DNA of 64,000 nucleotides from Rhizobium leguminosarum. Lineage in GTDB: Bacteria; Pseudomonadota; Alphaproteobacteria; Rhizobiales; Rhizobiaceae. Shown here piece by piece: positions 44,565 to 60,764 of this stretch. The stretch spans positions 3,684,501-3,748,500 of the forward strand of contig NZ_JAGIOR010000001.1 in assembly GCF_017876795.1 (NCBI RefSeq), in the 5' to 3' direction. Position numbers and translations under genes: made by a program. A model generated the notes under the pieces. That model had not been told where the DNA came from. It saw only the letters and a list, made by a program, of their open reading frames with translations, and made no database searches. The first letter of the stretch is position 1. Each line of letters begins with the position of its first letter.

Positions 44565-45122
44565 TTATTGACGGAACGGGAAGCTGAACTCTTTCAGAAG
44601 AGCCCGTGCTTCGTCGTCGGTCGTCGCCGTCGTGCAAACGATGATGTCCATGCCCCACATCTGATCAACCTTGTCGTAGTTGATCTCAGGGAACACAATG
44701 TGCTCCTTGATGCCCATGGCGAAGTTGCCACGGCCGTCAAAGCTTTTCGGGTTCAGGCCGCGGAAGTCGCGAACGCGCGGGAGCGCGATGTTCACGAGAC
44801 GGTCCATGAACTCGTACATGCGGGCGCCGCGCAGGGTGACCTTGGCGCCGATCGGCATCTGTTCGCGGACCTTGAAGCCTGCGATAGAGTTACGTGCGCG
44901 GGTGATGACCGGCTTCTGGCCGGCGATCGCTGCGAGGTCGGCGGCAGCAACCGTCGGCTTCTTCGAGTCGGCGGTCGCTTCGCCAACACCCATGTTGATC
45001 ACGATCTTGTCGAGCTTCGGGATCATCATCTCGTTGGCATAGGAGAACTGCTCCTGCAACGCCTTGCGGATGCGCTCGACATATTCCTTCTTGAGCCGTG
45101 GCTCGTATTTTGCCTCAGCCAT
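44565..45122 (-). CDS. rplE: 50S ribosomal protein L5
   Basis: This 185-residue protein has the L5 hallmarks [17 protein letters not shown] and [20 protein letters not shown]. It binds 5S rRNA and contacts the P-site tRNA. The start overlaps the rplX stop by eight bases, so the two are coupled. Confidence 0.98.
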   Translation of the reverse strand: MAEAKYEPRLKKEYVERIRKALQEQFSYANEMMIPKLDKIVINMGVGEATADSKKPTVAAADLAAIAGQKPVITRARNSIAGFKVREQMPIGAKVTLRGARMYEFMDRLVNIALPRVRDFRGLNPKSFDGRGNFAMGIKEHIVFPEINYDKVDQMWGMDIIVCTTATTDDEARALLKEFSFPFRQ

Positions 45123-45423
45123 CGATCACTTCTCCAGAACGCTTGGCCACACGGACCTTCTTGCCGTCAACAACCTTGAAACCGACGCGGGTCGGCTTGC
45201 CGTCCTTGTCGATGATTGCAACGTTAGACAGGTGAACCGGGGCTTCCTTGTTGATGATGCCGGCTTCCTGGGTCTGCGTCTGGCGCTGATGGCGCTTGAC
45301 GACGTTGACGCCACGAACAACGGCACGATCTTCCTTCGGCATGACCTGGACAACTTCGCCGGTACGGCCCTTGTCCTTGCCAGCGAGCATGACGACCTTG
45401 TCGCCCTTACGAATCTTCTGCAT
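45115..45423 (-). CDS. rplX: 50S ribosomal protein L24
   Basis: This 102-residue protein starts [20 protein letters not shown], a KOW motif. L24 is an early 50S assembly initiator at the 5' end of 23S rRNA. It overlaps rplE downstream and follows rplN by 11 bases. Confidence 0.98.
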   Translation of the reverse strand: MQKIRKGDKVVMLAGKDKGRTGEVVQVMPKEDRAVVRGVNVVKRHQRQTQTQEAGIINKEAPVHLSNVAIIDKDGKPTRVGFKVVDGKKVRVAKRSGEVIDG

Positions 45424-45434
45424 CGCTTCGCTCC

Positions 45435-45803
45435 TTACAGTACTTCGGGAGCCAGCGAGATGATCTTCATGTGGTTCTTGGCGCGAAGTTCGCGCGGAAC
45501 CGGTCCGAAGATACGGGTGCCGATCGGCTCTTTTTTGTTGTCGATGAGGACTGCTGCGTTGGTGTCGAAGCGGATGACAGAGCCATCCGGACGACGGATA
45601 TCCTTGGCGGTACGAACGACAACCGCCTTCATCACGTCACCCTTCTTCACACGGCCGCGCGGGATCGCTTCCTTGATCGAAACGACGATGACGTCGCCGA
45701 TCGAGGCATACTTGCGCTTCGAGCCGCCCAGCACCTTGATGCACATGACACGACGTGCGCCGGAATTATCCGCGACGTCGAGGTTTGTTTGCATCTGAAT
45801 CAT
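45435..45803 (-). CDS. rplN: 50S ribosomal protein L14
   Basis: This 122-residue protein opens [20 protein letters not shown] and ends [19 protein letters not shown], the classical L14. It faces the 30S subunit in an intersubunit bridge and is where RsfS binds. The gap to rpsQ on its upstream side is 257 bases, far longer than its neighbours, and contains a hairpin. Confidence 0.98.
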   Translation of the reverse strand: MIQMQTNLDVADNSGARRVMCIKVLGGSKRKYASIGDVIVVSIKEAIPRGRVKKGDVMKAVVVRTAKDIRRPDGSVIRFDTNAAVLIDNKKEPIGTRIFGPVPRELRAKNHMKIISLAPEVL

Positions 45804-45980
45804 ATCAGGTCGCCTTCTTGGTTTACCGGAATGGTTGGGCTAGCCCCCTACTCCGGCTTATGAAAATTTTCGCCGGCCGAGCTGCCTTGACGGCAGCACA
45901 GACGCGGCAATAGCTGAATAGCGCGGGATCGATCGTGCCAGGGTGGTTTCCCGAAGGACCTTCCGTGCGCTCAAAGCAAA

Positions 45981-46005
45981 AGAACGCCCGGCTTTCGAGC
46001 GTTCT
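45981..46005 (-). promoter_or_regulatory. Hairpin in the rpsQ-rplN gap
   Basis: AGAACGC (45981-45987) pairs with GCGTTCT (45999-46005) around an 11-base loop, about 55 bases beyond the rpsQ stop. There is a TTTTGCTTTG stretch in the leftward direction after the stem, so a weak terminator or processing site is possible. Confidence 0.5.
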
Positions 46006-46060
46006 GACGCTGCTTCATACAGATATTTCGGCGAGACGCAAGGCCTCGCACAAAATTCTG

Positions 46061-46300
46061 TTACTGGCCCTGGGCGGAAATCACCGTCCAACGCTTGTCC
46101 TTGGAGATCGGCGCGCATTCCTCGATGGATACGGTATCGCCAATCTTGTACTGGTTGTTCTCGTCGTGGGCCTTGTACTTCTTGGAACGACGAACGGTCT
46201 TCTGGAGCAGCGGGTGAGCGAAACGACGCTCGACGCGAACCACTACCGTCTTCTCGTTCTTGTCGCCAACGACGACGCCCTGCAGGATGCGCTTCGGCAT
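46061..46300 (-). CDS. rpsQ: 30S ribosomal protein S17
   Basis: This 79-residue protein starts [20 protein letters not shown] and contains [18 protein letters not shown], both S17 signatures. It binds 16S helix 11 early in 30S assembly. It is the last gene before the unusually long gap in front of rplN. Confidence 0.97.
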   Translation of the reverse strand: MPKRILQGVVVGDKNEKTVVVRVERRFAHPLLQKTVRRSKKYKAHDENNQYKIGDTVSIEECAPISKDKRWTVISAQGQ

Positions 46301-46312
46301 ATTTTTCTTCCT

Positions 46313-46513
46313 TTAGGCCTTAACTTCTGCCGCCTTCTGGCGGGCAATGGTTTTCACGCGGGCGATGTCCTTGCGGACTTCGTTGATGCGCGAGGACTTT
46401 TCGAGCTGGCCGGTCGCCTTCTGGAAGCGCAGGTTGAACTGCTCCTTCTTCAGCTTGGCAAGCTCGTCCTTGAGTTGGTCGGCGGTGAACCCGCGAACAT
46501 CTGAGGCTTTCAT
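46313..46513 (-). CDS. rpmC: 50S ribosomal protein L29
   Basis: This 66-residue, two-helix protein reads [20 protein letters not shown] and [19 protein letters not shown]29 lies beside L23 at the tunnel exit, where signal recognition particle and trigger factor dock. Gaps on both sides are 12 bases. Confidence 0.98.
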   Translation of the reverse strand: MKASDVRGFTADQLKDELAKLKKEQFNLRFQKATGQLEKSSRINEVRKDIARVKTIARQKAAEVKA

Positions 46514-46525
46514 GAGCTCAATCCC

Positions 46526-46939
46526 TTACTCTGCAATGCGCTGAACGAAGCGCGTCTTGACCGAGAGCTTGGCAGAGCCGAGGCGAAGCGCCTCACGGGC
46601 GATTTCTTCGCTGACACCGTCGATCTCGAACATCATACGGCCGGGCTTGACCTTGCATGCCCAGTATTCAACGGAGCCTTTACCCTTACCCATGCGGACT
46701 TCGGTCGGCTTTTTGGTTACCGGAACGTCCGGGAACACGCGGATCCATACACGGCCGGCGCGCTTCATATAACGCGTGATCGCGCGGCGGGCCGCCTCGA
46801 TCTCGCGCGCGTTGACGCGGTTGGGTTCCTGAGCCTTCAGGCCGAATTCGCCGAATGCCAGGTCAGAACCGCCCTTGGCGACGCCCTTGATGCGGCCCTT
46901 GAACTGCTTGCGGTACTTGGTACGCTTTGGCTGCAACAT
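46526..46939 (-). CDS. rplP: 50S ribosomal protein L16
   Basis: This 137-residue protein opens [19 protein letters not shown] and contains [20 protein letters not shown] and [21 protein letters not shown]16 positions the A-site tRNA and is essential for peptidyl transfer. The Arg after GKG... that is hydroxylated in some bacteria cannot be judged here. Confidence 0.98.
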   Translation of the reverse strand: MLQPKRTKYRKQFKGRIKGVAKGGSDLAFGEFGLKAQEPNRVNAREIEAARRAITRYMKRAGRVWIRVFPDVPVTKKPTEVRMGKGKGSVEYWACKVKPGRMMFEIDGVSEEIAREALRLGSAKLSVKTRFVQRIAE

Positions 46940-46975
46940 TTTCTTATTCTCCGAACTTCTCTGCCACGCGCGCTA

Positions 46976-47707
46976 TCAAGCGTTGTCGCGGCGACGGTCT
47001 CTGTCGCGGTCACGATCACGGCTTGCCGGACCCTGGGCGTCACCTTCCATCGCACGGCGCTCGGAAGCCATCGGATCGTGCTCAAGGATTTCGCCCTTGA
47101 AGATCCAGACCTTGATGCCGCAGATGCCGAATGCGGTTTCTGCTTCAGCCGTGCCGTAGTCGATGTCGGCGCGCAGTGTGTGCAGCGGCACACGACCTTC
47201 GCGGTACCATTCCGTACGGGCGATTTCAGCGCCGCCGAGACGACCGGCGCAGGTGATCTTGATGCCTTCGGCGCCAAGACGCATCGCGGACTGAACGGCG
47301 CGCTTCATGGCGCGACGGAAAGCCACACGGCGCTCGAGCTGCTGGGCGATCGACTGAGCGACCAGCGTCGCATCGACTTCGGGTTTGCGCACTTCGACGA
47401 TGTTGAGGTGCGTTTCCGAATTGGTCATCTCCGACAGCTTCTTGCGGAGCTTGTCGATGTCGGCGCCCTTGCGGCCGATGATCAGGCCCGGACGTGCCGA
47501 GTGGATCGTGACGCGGCACTTCTTGTGCGGACGCTCGATGACCACCTTGGAGATCCCGGCCTGCTTCAGTTCGCTCATGACGAACTTGCGCATCTTCAGG
47601 TCTTCGTGCAGCAACTGGCCGTACTCGGCATTGTCCGCAAACCAGCGGCTATCCCAGGTACGGTTGATGCCAAGACGGAAACCGATTGGATTGATTTTCT
47701 GACCCAT
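46976..47707 (-). CDS. rpsC: 30S ribosomal protein S3
   Basis: This 243-residue protein has the N-terminal S3 domain, a KH domain with the GxxG loop [16 protein letters not shown] (near 75-90), and the C-terminal domain ending at about 210. The last 30 residues are highly charged and end in repeated Arg-Asp pairs, an extension not found in E. coli. S3 lies at the mRNA entry channel and helps unwind mRNA. Its start overlaps the rplV stop by one base. Confidence 0.98.
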   Translation of the reverse strand: MGQKINPIGFRLGINRTWDSRWFADNAEYGQLLHEDLKMRKFVMSELKQAGISKVVIERPHKKCRVTIHSARPGLIIGRKGADIDKLRKKLSEMTNSETHLNIVEVRKPEVDATLVAQSIAQQLERRVAFRRAMKRAVQSAMRLGAEGIKITCAGRLGGAEIARTEWYREGRVPLHTLRADIDYGTAEAETAFGICGIKVWIFKGEILEHDPMASERRAMEGDAQGPASRDRDRDRDRRRDNA

Positions 47708-48096
47708 TATGCGGCCTCCTCTACTGCCTGCACTTCACGAACGACGATCGTCAGGTGCGCGAAAGGCTTTTCGATGCGCGACGCACGACCGCGGCCACGA
47801 GCGTGGAAACGCTTCATGACGATCGACTTGCCGACATAGGCCTCGGCGACGACAAGCGAGTCGACGTCGAGATCGTGGTTGTTCTCGGCATTGGCGATCG
47901 CAGATTCGAGCGTCTTCTTGACGGCACCTGCGATGCGCTTGCGGGAGAACTCCAGCTCAGCGAGTGCGCGCTCGACCTTCTTGCCGCGGATAGCCGCAGC
48001 AACCAGGTTGAGCTTCTGGGGGCTGACGCGGAGCGTGCGGGCGACTGCTTGCGCCTCGTTGTCCTTCAGCCGGCGTTCGGCTTTTGCCTTGCCCAT
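47707..48096 (-). CDS. rplV: 50S ribosomal protein L22
   Basis: This 129-residue protein has [20 protein letters not shown] and the tunnel-lining beta hairpin with [20 protein letters not shown]. The hairpin tip forms the macrolide-sensitive constriction with L4. The stop overlaps the rpsC start. Confidence 0.98.
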   Translation of the reverse strand: MGKAKAERRLKDNEAQAVARTLRVSPQKLNLVAAAIRGKKVERALAELEFSRKRIAGAVKKTLESAIANAENNHDLDVDSLVVAEAYVGKSIVMKRFHARGRGRASRIEKPFAHLTIVVREVQAVEEAA

Positions 48097-48098
48097 TG

Positions 48099-48377
48099 TT
48101 ACTTCCTCTTCGCCTTCTTGTCCGCGCCGTGACCGTAATAGGTGCGGGTCGGAGAGAATTCACCGAACTTGTGGCCGACCATGTCTTCATTGACGCTGAC
48201 CGGGATATGCTTGCTGCCGTTGTAGACGCCGAAGGTAAGACCGACGAACTGCGGCAGGATCGTGGAGCGACGGCTCCAGATCTTGATCACTTCTGCACGT
48301 CCGCCTTCACGAACCTTCTCAGCCTTCTTGAGAAGATAGCCGTCAACGAACGGACCTTTCCATACTGAACGAGCCAT
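48099..48377 (-). CDS. rpsS: 30S ribosomal protein S19
   Basis: This 92-residue protein starts [20 protein letters not shown] and has [20 protein letters not shown] and [12 protein letters not shown]. It forms the head bridge with S13. It lies two bases before rplV and 15 bases after rplB. Confidence 0.98.
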   Translation of the reverse strand: MARSVWKGPFVDGYLLKKAEKVREGGRAEVIKIWSRRSTILPQFVGLTFGVYNGSKHIPVSVNEDMVGHKFGEFSPTRTYYGHGADKKAKRK

Positions 48378-48392
48378 TGGAGACTTCCTCTC

Positions 48393-49229
48393 TTACTTCT
48401 TACGCTGATGACGCGAGCGCATGATCATCTTGTCGGTCGATTTGTTCGACCGGGTGCGCTTGCCCTTGGTCGGCTTGCCCCACGGAGTAACCGGGTGACG
48501 GCCACCAGAGGTGCGACCTTCACCACCGCCGTGCGGGTGGTCGACCGGGTTCATGACGACACCGCGGTTATGCGGACGCTTGCCGCGCCAAACGGTACGA
48601 CCGGCCTTGCCGTCGTTGATGTTGGCGTGGTCAGGGTTGGAGACGGCGCCGATCGAAGCAAGGCAGGAGCCATGAACGAGACGCTGTTCACCCGAGTTCA
48701 GGCGAAGGATCGCCATGCCCTGGTCACGGCCGACGAGCTGTGCGTAGCCACCGGCGGAGCGAGCGATCTGACCACCCTTGCCCGGCTTCATTTCCACATT
48801 GTGGATGATGGAGCCGACCGGGATGAACTGCAGCGGCATGGTGTTGCCGGGCTTGACGTCGACAGCCTTCTCGGAAGCGATGACCTTGTCGCCGGGAGCG
48901 AGGCGCTGAGGAGCGAGGATATAAGCCTTCTCGCCATCAGCATAGTTCACCAGCGCGATGAAAGCGGTGCGGTTCGGATCGTATTCGATACGCTCGACCG
49001 TGCCTTCGACCTCAAACTTGCGACGCTTGAAGTCGATCAGACGATACGTGCGCTTGTGACCGCCGCCGATAAAGCGAGCGGTGATGCGACCGAGGTTGTT
49101 ACGACCGCCGCTCTTGGTCAGGCCTTCCGTCAGCGCCTTGACCGGCTTGCCCTTGTAGAGGGCCGAACGGTCGACGATGACCAGCTGGCGCTGGCTCGGG
49201 GTGATCGGATTGAATGTTTTCAATGCCAT
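48393..49229 (-). CDS. rplB: 50S ribosomal protein L2
   Basis: This 278-residue protein has the L2 signatures [17 protein letters not shown] and, near the C-terminus, [20 protein letters not shown], which carries the histidine once linked with peptidyl transfer. L2 is a core 50S protein bridging subunits. Confidence 0.98.
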   Translation of the reverse strand: MALKTFNPITPSQRQLVIVDRSALYKGKPVKALTEGLTKSGGRNNLGRITARFIGGGHKRTYRLIDFKRRKFEVEGTVERIEYDPNRTAFIALVNYADGEKAYILAPQRLAPGDKVIASEKAVDVKPGNTMPLQFIPVGSIIHNVEMKPGKGGQIARSAGGYAQLVGRDQGMAILRLNSGEQRLVHGSCLASIGAVSNPDHANINDGKAGRTVWRGKRPHNRGVVMNPVDHPHGGGEGRTSGGRHPVTPWGKPTKGKRTRSNKSTDKMIMRSRHQRKK

Positions 49230-49240
49230 TTTCTTATACC

Positions 49241-49534
49241 TCAGAGACCGGTGGAGACGTCGATCGTCTGGCCTTCAGCCAGGGTCACAACAGCCTTCTT
49301 CACGTCCTTCTGCTTGCCGACGAAACCGCGGAACCGCTTGGTCTTGCCCTTGCGCAGCAGAGTGTTGACGGCCGTAACCTTGACGCCAAACAGCGCCTCG
49401 ACAGCAGCCTTGATTTCCGGCTTCGTCGCCTGCTTGGCGACATTGAAAACAACCTGGTTGTTTTCGGATACCAGTGTGGACTTTTCGGTGATCGCCGGAG
49501 AGACGATCACATCGTAGTGGCGAAGATCGGTCAC
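49241..49534 (-). CDS. rplW: 50S ribosomal protein L23
   Basis: This 97-residue protein reads [20 protein letters not shown] and [20 protein letters not shown]23 surrounds the tunnel exit and docks trigger factor and SRP. The start overlaps the rplD stop by four bases (ATGA). Confidence 0.98.
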   Translation of the reverse strand: MTDLRHYDVIVSPAITEKSTLVSENNQVVFNVAKQATKPEIKAAVEALFGVKVTAVNTLLRKGKTKRFRGFVGKQKDVKKAVVTLAEGQTIDVSTGL

Positions 49535-50151
49535 TTGAATCGCTCCTCTAGCGCTTCAACCGCAGCCTTGGAAAGCACGAGCTTGCCGCGGCGCAGGATG
49601 TCATAAACGTTGATGCCCTGGATCGGAAGAACATCGATGTTCGGGATGTTCTGAGCTGCGAGCTTGAAGTTGCCATCAAGTTCTGCGCCACCGATGAAGA
49701 GGGCGTTGGTCAGGCCGAGCGTCTCGAAAACAGACGCGAGAGCCTTGGTCTTGGCTTCGGTGGCAACCAGGTTGTCGATGACGATGACGTCATCGGCCTT
49801 GATCTTGGCCGAAAGAGCGAGGCGCAAGCCGAGTGCACGAACCTTCTTCGGAAGGTCATGCTCGTGGCTGCGGACGACTGGGCCGTGAGCCTTGCCGCCG
49901 CCGCGGAACTGCGGAGCGCGAGCCGAATGGTGGCGGGCGCGGCCCGTACCCTTCTGCTTGTACATCTTGGCGCCGGTGCGCGAAACTTCAGCGCGGCCCT
50001 TTGCCTTGTGCGTGCCCTGCTGCTTCTTGGCAAGCTGCCAGCGGATGACGCGGGCGATAATGTCTTCGCGGGGCTCGAGGCCGAAAATCGCGTCCGAAAG
50101 GGAAACCTTCCCGGCGTCTTTTCCCTCGAGGGTTTTGACGTTGAATTCCAT
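49531..50151 (-). CDS. rplD: 50S ribosomal protein L4
   Basis: This 206-residue protein has the long tunnel-lining loop with [20 protein letters not shown] and [20 protein letters not shown]. In enterics L4 also represses the S10 operon; I see no equivalent leader here. ATG 50151 ([12 protein letters not shown]) is chosen over frame extension into the rplC end. Confidence 0.98.
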   Translation of the reverse strand: MEFNVKTLEGKDAGKVSLSDAIFGLEPREDIIARVIRWQLAKKQQGTHKAKGRAEVSRTGAKMYKQKGTGRARHHSARAPQFRGGGKAHGPVVRSHEHDLPKKVRALGLRLALSAKIKADDVIVIDNLVATEAKTKALASVFETLGLTNALFIGGAELDGNFKLAAQNIPNIDVLPIQGINVYDILRRGKLVLSKAAVEALEERFK

Positions 50152-50164
50152 TGATCTGGCTCCC

Positions 50165-50806
50165 TTACTTCGCGGCCGACTTGACGGCGTCGCGCACGAT
50201 GATCCAAGCACCCTTGGAACCAGGAACAGCACCCTTGATCAGGATCAGACCACGATCTTCGTCGGTCGAAACCACTTCCAGGTTCTGCGTCGTGACGCGC
50301 GTCTGGCCCATGTGACCAGCCATCTTCTTGTTCTTGAAAACCTTGCCCGGATCCTGGCGCGAGCCGGTCGAACCGTGCGAACGGTGCGAAACCGACACAC
50401 CGTGCGTGGCGCGGAGACCGCCGAAACCGTGGCGCTTCATGGCGCCGGCAAAACCCTTACCGATCGTCGTGCCCGTCACGTCGACGAGCTGACCGGCTGC
50501 AAAGTGACCCGCCTTGATCTCAGTGCCGATCTCTAGCAGCTGGTCTTCCGACACGCGGAATTCTGTGACCTTGGCCTTCGGCTCGACGTTGGCAATGGCA
50601 AAGTTGCCGCGCATCGCCTTCGACGTGTTCTTCACCTTCGCCTGGCCGGCACCGAGCTGAACTGCGGTATAGCCATTCTTTTCGACAGTGCGCGTAGCGA
50701 CGACCTGGACGGCCTCCATGCGCAGTACCGTTACCGGGACATGCTCGCCGGCGTCGTTATAGACGCGGGTCATTCCCACCTTCTGTGCAATCACACCTGA
50801 ACGCAT
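50165..50806 (-). CDS. rplC: 50S ribosomal protein L3
   Basis: This 213-residue protein opens [20 protein letters not shown] and contains the loop reaching the peptidyl-transferase centre ([20 protein letters not shown], then [13 protein letters not shown]). The Gln in GSRQDPG is the residue methylated by PrmB in E. coli. Start 50806 fits the family. Confidence 0.98.
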   Translation of the reverse strand: MRSGVIAQKVGMTRVYNDAGEHVPVTVLRMEAVQVVATRTVEKNGYTAVQLGAGQAKVKNTSKAMRGNFAIANVEPKAKVTEFRVSEDQLLEIGTEIKAGHFAAGQLVDVTGTTIGKGFAGAMKRHGFGGLRATHGVSVSHRSHGSTGSRQDPGKVFKNKKMAGHMGQTRVTTQNLEVVSTDEDRGLILIKGAVPGSKGAWIIVRDAVKSAAK

Positions 50807-50845
50807 CGGTTCAATCCTTCTCACTCAGCCCGAAGACCCGAGGTC

Positions 50846-51154
50846 TCAGAGCTTGATCTCAACATCGACACCGGCGGCGAGATCGAGCTTCATCAGCGCG
50901 TCTACCGTCTGCGGGGTCGGATCAACGATATCGAGAAGGCGCTTGTGCGTGCGCATCTCGAACTGTTCGCGGCTCTTCTTGTCGATGTGCGGGGACCGGT
51001 TGACCGTGAACTTCTCGATGCGGGTCGGAAGCGGAACGGGGCCCCGGACGCTTGCACCGGTGCGCTTAGCCGTCGATACGATCTCGCGCGTGGAGGCATC
51101 GAGAATCCGGTGATCGAACGCCTTCAGGCGGATGCGGATATTCTGGCCGTTCAT
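50846..51154 (-). CDS. rpsJ: 30S ribosomal protein S10
   Basis: This 102-residue protein starts [20 protein letters not shown] and has the loop [20 protein letters not shown]. It lies in the 30S head and also acts as NusE in antitermination. It is the first gene of the S10 section, 154 bases after tuf. Confidence 0.98.
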   Translation of the reverse strand: MNGQNIRIRLKAFDHRILDASTREIVSTAKRTGASVRGPVPLPTRIEKFTVNRSPHIDKKSREQFEMRTHKRLLDIVDPTPQTVDALMKLDLAAGVDVEIKL

Positions 51155-51250
51155 TCGACTTTATCCTTGTGTCTGTTATCCGCGTGTCACCATTGAGGGA
51201 CACGACTTACCTTCAGTTACGTTAGCGGGCCACCGGTTTCAAAGATCGAG

Positions 51251-51300
51251 AGGGACACCGAGGTCGGCGTCCCTATCCTTTCCTTGGGCCTGGTGGCCCA
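51251..51300 (-). promoter_or_regulatory. Two hairpins between tuf and rpsJ
   Basis: AGGGACACCGA (51251-51261) pairs with TCGGCGTCCCT (51264-51274), with one G-U in RNA. TGGGCC (51285-51290) pairs with GGCCCA (51295-51300). They stand 8-57 bases after the tuf stop in the leftward direction. Neither has a T run, so partial termination or processing between the str and S10 sections is more likely than a full stop. Confidence 0.55.
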
Positions 51301-51308
51301 GCCGCTAG

Positions 51309-52484
<1,176 letters not shown>

Positions 52485-52552
52485 TTTCGGGTCTCCATTT
52501 TGCTAGTCCCCGAAGGGATCTAATTCTTGTTATCGGTCAATTGGTATTCCGG

Positions 52553-54652
52553 TCACTTCTGACCGGAATACTTTGCCTGGATTTCTGTTGCGACGTTCGA
52601 CGGGACCGGCGAGTAGTGATCGAAGGTCATCGTGTACTGAGCGCGGCCCTGGGACATGGAGCGCAGGTTGTCGACGTACTTGAACATGTTCGCGAGCGGG
52701 ACGTTCGCGTTGATGACGACGGCGATACCACGGCTTTCCTGGCCCTGGATCTGACCGCGACGGGAGTTCAGGTCGCCGATGACGTCGCCGACATAATCTT
52801 CCGGGGTCACGACTTCGACCTTCATCATCGGCTCGAGCAGCTGAGCGCCGGCCTTCTTGGCTGCTTCACGGAAGCAGGCACGCGATGCGATTTCGAAGGC
52901 GAGAACCGAGGAGTCGACGTCGTGGAAGGCGCCATCGATGAGGGTCGCCTTGACGCCGAGCATCGGGAAGCCAGCGAGCGGACCCGAAGACAGGACACTT
53001 TCAATGCCCTTCTGGACGCCCGGGATGTATTCCTTCGGAACGGAGCCGCCGACGATCTTCGACTCGAACTTGAATTCGTCGCCGTCCGGGTTCGGTTCGA
53101 AGACGATTTTGACGCGCGCGAACTGGCCGGTACCACCGGACTGCTTCTTGTGCGTGTAGTCTTCTTCGTGCGTCCTGGTGATGGTTTCGCGGTAGGCAAC
53201 CTGCGGCGCGCCGACGGTTGCTTCGACCTTGAATTCACGACGCATGCGGTCGACGATGATGTCGAGATGCAGTTCGCCCATGCCGGCAATGATGGTCTGG
53301 CCGGATTCCTGGTCGGTCTTGACGCGGAATGACGGATCCTCAGCAGCCAGGCGGTTGAGCGCGAGGCCCATCTTTTCCTGGTCGCCCTTGGTCTTCGGCT
53401 CGATGGCGATCTGGATGACCGGCTCGGGGAATTCCATGCGCTCGAGGATAACCGGCTTCAGCGGATCACAGAGCGTGTCGCCCGTCGTGGTTTCCTTGAG
53501 GCCGGCGAGAGCAACAATGTCACCTGCGAAGGCTTCTTCGATGTCTTCACGCGAGTTGGAGTGCATCTGCAACATACGGCCGACGCGCTCGCGCTTGTCC
53601 TTGACCGTGTTGATGACCGACGTGCCCTTTTCGAGCTTGCCGGAGTAGATGCGGGCGAAGGTCAGCGAACCGACGAAGGGGTCGTTCATGATCTTGAAGG
53701 CGAGCATGGAAAGCGGCTCGTTGTCATCGGCGTGACGTTCGATTTCAGCTTCCGTCTTGAAGTCGATGCCCTTGATCGCCGGGATGTCCATCGGCGACGG
53801 CAGGTAGTCGACGACGGCGTCGAGCAGCGGCTGCACGCCCTTGTTCTTGAAGGCGGTGCCGCAGAACATCGGGTGGAACTTGACGTCGATCGTGCCGCGG
53901 CGAACGAGTTCGCGGATCTTGTCGTTGTCGGGCAAAATGCCTTCGAGATAGGCTTCCGTCGCGGCTTCGTCGATGTCGACGACCGTCTCGATCAGCTTTT
54001 CGCGATATTCTTCAGCCTTGGCCCTCATGTCTTCGGGGATCTCGACGACATCCCACTGGGCGCCGAGCGACTCGTCGCGCCAGATGAGAGCATTCATCTC
54101 GATCAGATCGATGACGCCCTTGAACTCAGTTTCCGCGCCGATCGGCAGCTGCATGACGACAGCCGTTGCGCCGAGACGGGTCTTGATCATCTCGACGGAG
54201 CGGTAGAAGTCCGCGCCGGTCTTGTCCATCTTGTTGCAGAAGATCATCCGCGGAACATTGTACTTCTCGGCCTGGCGCCAGACAGTTTCCGTCTGCGGCT
54301 CAACACCGGCATTGGCGTCGAGCAGCGCGATGGCGCCGTCGAGAACGCGCAGCGAACGCTCGACTTCGATGGTGAAGTCGACGTGGCCGGGGGTGTCGAT
54401 GATGTTGAAGCGACGCGTCTTGCCGTCACGGCCCTTCCAATAGGTCGTGGTGGCAGCGGAGGTGATCGTGATGCCACGCTCCTGCTCCTGCTCCATCCAG
54501 TCCATGGTGGCTGCGCCGTCGTGGACTTCGCCGATCTTGTGCGACTTGCCGGTGTAATAAAGGATACGCTCGGTGGTCGTGGTCTTGCCGGCGTCGATAT
54601 GCGCCATGATACCGAAATTGCGGTAGTCTTCGATTTTATATTCGCGAGCCAT
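52553..54652 (-). CDS. fusA: Elongation factor G
   Basis: This 699-residue translocase GTPase has five domains. G1 [15 protein letters not shown] is at 17-31, G3 is [15 protein letters not shown], and domain IV carries the TTGD and [12 protein letters not shown] segments towards the end. It moves tRNA and mRNA after peptide bond formation and recycles ribosomes. It lies between rpsG and tuf in the standard str order. Confidence 0.98.
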   Translation of the reverse strand: MAREYKIEDYRNFGIMAHIDAGKTTTTERILYYTGKSHKIGEVHDGAATMDWMEQEQERGITITSAATTTYWKGRDGKTRRFNIIDTPGHVDFTIEVERSLRVLDGAIALLDANAGVEPQTETVWRQAEKYNVPRMIFCNKMDKTGADFYRSVEMIKTRLGATAVVMQLPIGAETEFKGVIDLIEMNALIWRDESLGAQWDVVEIPEDMRAKAEEYREKLIETVVDIDEAATEAYLEGILPDNDKIRELVRRGTIDVKFHPMFCGTAFKNKGVQPLLDAVVDYLPSPMDIPAIKGIDFKTEAEIERHADDNEPLSMLAFKIMNDPFVGSLTFARIYSGKLEKGTSVINTVKDKRERVGRMLQMHSNSREDIEEAFAGDIVALAGLKETTTGDTLCDPLKPVILERMEFPEPVIQIAIEPKTKGDQEKMGLALNRLAAEDPSFRVKTDQESGQTIIAGMGELHLDIIVDRMRREFKVEATVGAPQVAYRETITRTHEEDYTHKKQSGGTGQFARVKIVFEPNPDGDEFKFESKIVGGSVPKEYIPGVQKGIESVLSSGPLAGFPMLGVKATLIDGAFHDVDSSVLAFEIASRACFREAAKKAGAQLLEPMMKVEVVTPEDYVGDVIGDLNSRRGQIQGQESRGIAVVINANVPLANMFKYVDNLRSMSQGRAQYTMTFDHYSPVPSNVATEIQAKYSGQK

Positions 54653-54681
54653 TATGGACTGCCTTTCGATACCGTTCGGAA

Positions 54682-55164
<483 letters not shown>

Positions 55165-55228
55165 TCAACCGTTAAGGCGCTTCATCACGCGGAGGACCTC
55201 GCGCAGCGCCGAATTATTCAAAACCGAA

Positions 55229-55600
55229 TTACTTCGGACGCTTCGCGCCGTACTTGGAGCGGCGCTGCTTGCGGTTCTTGACACCCTGGGTATCGAGAAC
55301 GCCGCGGATGATGTGATAACGGACACCCGGAAGGTCCTTGACGCGGCCGCCACGGATCATGACGACGGAGTGTTCCTGAAGGTTGTGACCTTCGCCGGGG
55401 ATGTAACCAATAACTTCGAAGCCGTTGGTCAGGCGGATCTTTGCGACTTTACGCAGAGCCGAGTTCGGCTTCTTCGGCGTCGTCGTATAGACGCGCGTGC
55501 AGACGCCGCGCTTCTGCGGGTTCTCCTGGAGTGCGGGAACCTTGTTACGCTTTACGTTCGCCTGGCGAGGCTTGCGGATCAGCTGGTTTACGGTAGGCAT
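55229..55600 (-). CDS. rpsL: 30S ribosomal protein S12
   Basis: This 123-residue decoding-centre protein is the first gene of the superoperon. [11 protein letters not shown] contains Lys43 and [13 protein letters not shown] contains Lys88, both the ancestral residues, so no streptomycin-resistance change is present. The 498-base region upstream holds the operon promoter. Confidence 0.98.
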   Translation of the reverse strand: MPTVNQLIRKPRQANVKRNKVPALQENPQKRGVCTRVYTTTPKKPNSALRKVAKIRLTNGFEVIGYIPGEGHNLQEHSVVMIRGGRVKDLPGVRYHIIRGVLDTQGVKNRKQRRSKYGAKRPK

Positions 55601-55736
55601 TCAACCATCCCTTACGTTTTATCTCAGTACCCTTGCGGGCTTGAACTCGCGCCGTCTCCGGCAGTGACGCACGCTTTCCGTCAATGCGCAAAATATGGCC
55701 CGATCCGCTTCCGCAGATGGACCACAAGGAGCAGAG

Positions 55737-55755
55737 GACGCATATAATATGCGTC
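55737..55755. promoter_or_regulatory. Perfect 19-bp palindrome in the rpsL leader
   Basis: GACGCATAT-A-ATATGCGTC is perfectly symmetric about one base and AT-rich at its centre; the leftward strand reads TTATAT there, close to the rhizobial -10 box. It lies 137 bases upstream of the rpsL start. It could be an operator, a promoter -10 region or a leader hairpin; I cannot tell which. Confidence 0.55.
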
Positions 55756-55864
55756 GTGCGTGCAGCATCATGACTTCAACGTGCGTTTAGAACCTTGTTT
55801 GAGGTGAACTTCAGGGCGCGTCGCCCCGAACAGCCAAGCCTCACATGGGATCTGATGGCCGGGG

Positions 55865-55893
55865 TACTACTGGTTTCCACCGATCTCGTCAAG
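55865..55893 (-). promoter_or_regulatory. Possible promoter for the ribosomal superoperon
   Basis: In the leftward direction CTTGAC (55893-55888) is the exact rhizobial sigma-70 -35 consensus. At 17-base spacing follows GTAGTA (55870-55865), a poor match to the -10 consensus CTATAT. The position, 265 bases before rpsL, is plausible. Confidence 0.35.
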
Positions 55894-56098
55894 GCCGGTT
55901 AAGAAATAAACTCGCCGTATCGCCTTGATCTGCGGGCCTAAGGCTCGGATTTCAGGCTTCTGGACGAAATCAGGGCCGAGCACCGAGATAAAAACTTGGG
56001 CATTGCAGCAAAAGCAGTTAAGGAATCAGCAATTGCGTCGTACGGCCCTCACAGCAGGATTCGAGCGACCGAATCGTCAAAGAGCCGAAGGACAGGCG

Positions 56099-56392
56099 AT
56101 GATTACGACACCTGATAACGACAATAATTTCGACGGGCCGATGATCTTCATCATCATCGGCAAAGGCTACGAGTCCGACGGTAGCGAAGGCATCGACCTG
56201 CACATCATGCTGAAGGCGCCCGACGACGACACTGCCGTACGCGAAGCCTTGAACGCCCTTGCCGAGGAAGGCTTCATCGAGGCCGATCTCGACCAGATCG
56301 GCATGCTGACCGAGGTGCCGGCCGAAGAGCCGCACGCCTCCGCATACCAGGGTGCCGTCGATGGCGAAGTCGCGATTATCCGCTTCAACTGA
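56099..56392 (+). CDS. Small acidic protein between rpsL and rpoC, unknown
   Basis: This 97-residue protein starts at ATG 56099 after GAAGGA. It is acidic, with a beta-strand-like segment PMIFIIIGKG (residues 14-23), a helix TAVREALNALAEEGF and a final strand VAIIRFN. It has no membrane segment, cysteine cluster or known motif. It is the only rightward gene in about 28 kb of leftward translation and transcription genes, and it shares a bidirectional terminator with rpoC. I do not recognise the family; codon use and a good ribosome site support a real gene. Confidence 0.72.
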   Translation: MITTPDNDNNFDGPMIFIIIGKGYESDGSEGIDLHIMLKAPDDDTAVREALNALAEEGFIEADLDQIGMLTEVPAEEPHASAYQGAVDGEVAIIRFN

Positions 56393-56485
56393 AGGGAGCC
56401 GCCGCTTGCGCTGCGGGTCGTCAATGGCGGCATAAGCGCAAGCAGCGCCTTCCCTCCCCCCGACCAACCAAAGCAGACTAAAACG

Positions 56486-56515
56486 AAAACCGCCCGGATC
56501 GCTCCGGGCGGTTTT
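56486..56515. terminator. Bidirectional terminator, rpoC and small gene
   Basis: AAAACCGCCCGGA (56486-56498), loop TCGC, and TCCGGGCGGTTTT (56503-56515) form a perfect 13-base stem with A and T runs on both sides. It lies 93 bases after the small gene and 40 bases after the rpoC stop. Confidence 0.93.
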
Positions 56516-56555
56516 TCAATTTCATGTGCCACCAAGTGGTGGCTTCAGCTGCGGA

Positions 56556-60764
<4,209 letters not shown>

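Larger units (their letters stand above)
55601..56098. other. Control region upstream of the ribosomal superoperon
   Basis: 498 bases between rpsL (leftward) and the small gene at 56099 (rightward). It contains a perfect 19-bp palindrome (55737-55755) and one possible leftward promoter (55865-55893). A weak reading frame runs into the 56099 gene from 55925 but lacks a start site. No RNA gene is evident. Confidence 0.5.

Noticed and set aside
55835..55880. Stretch after the palindrome considered as part of a small RNA
   Set aside because: No stable fold with a terminator is evident and I recognise no family.
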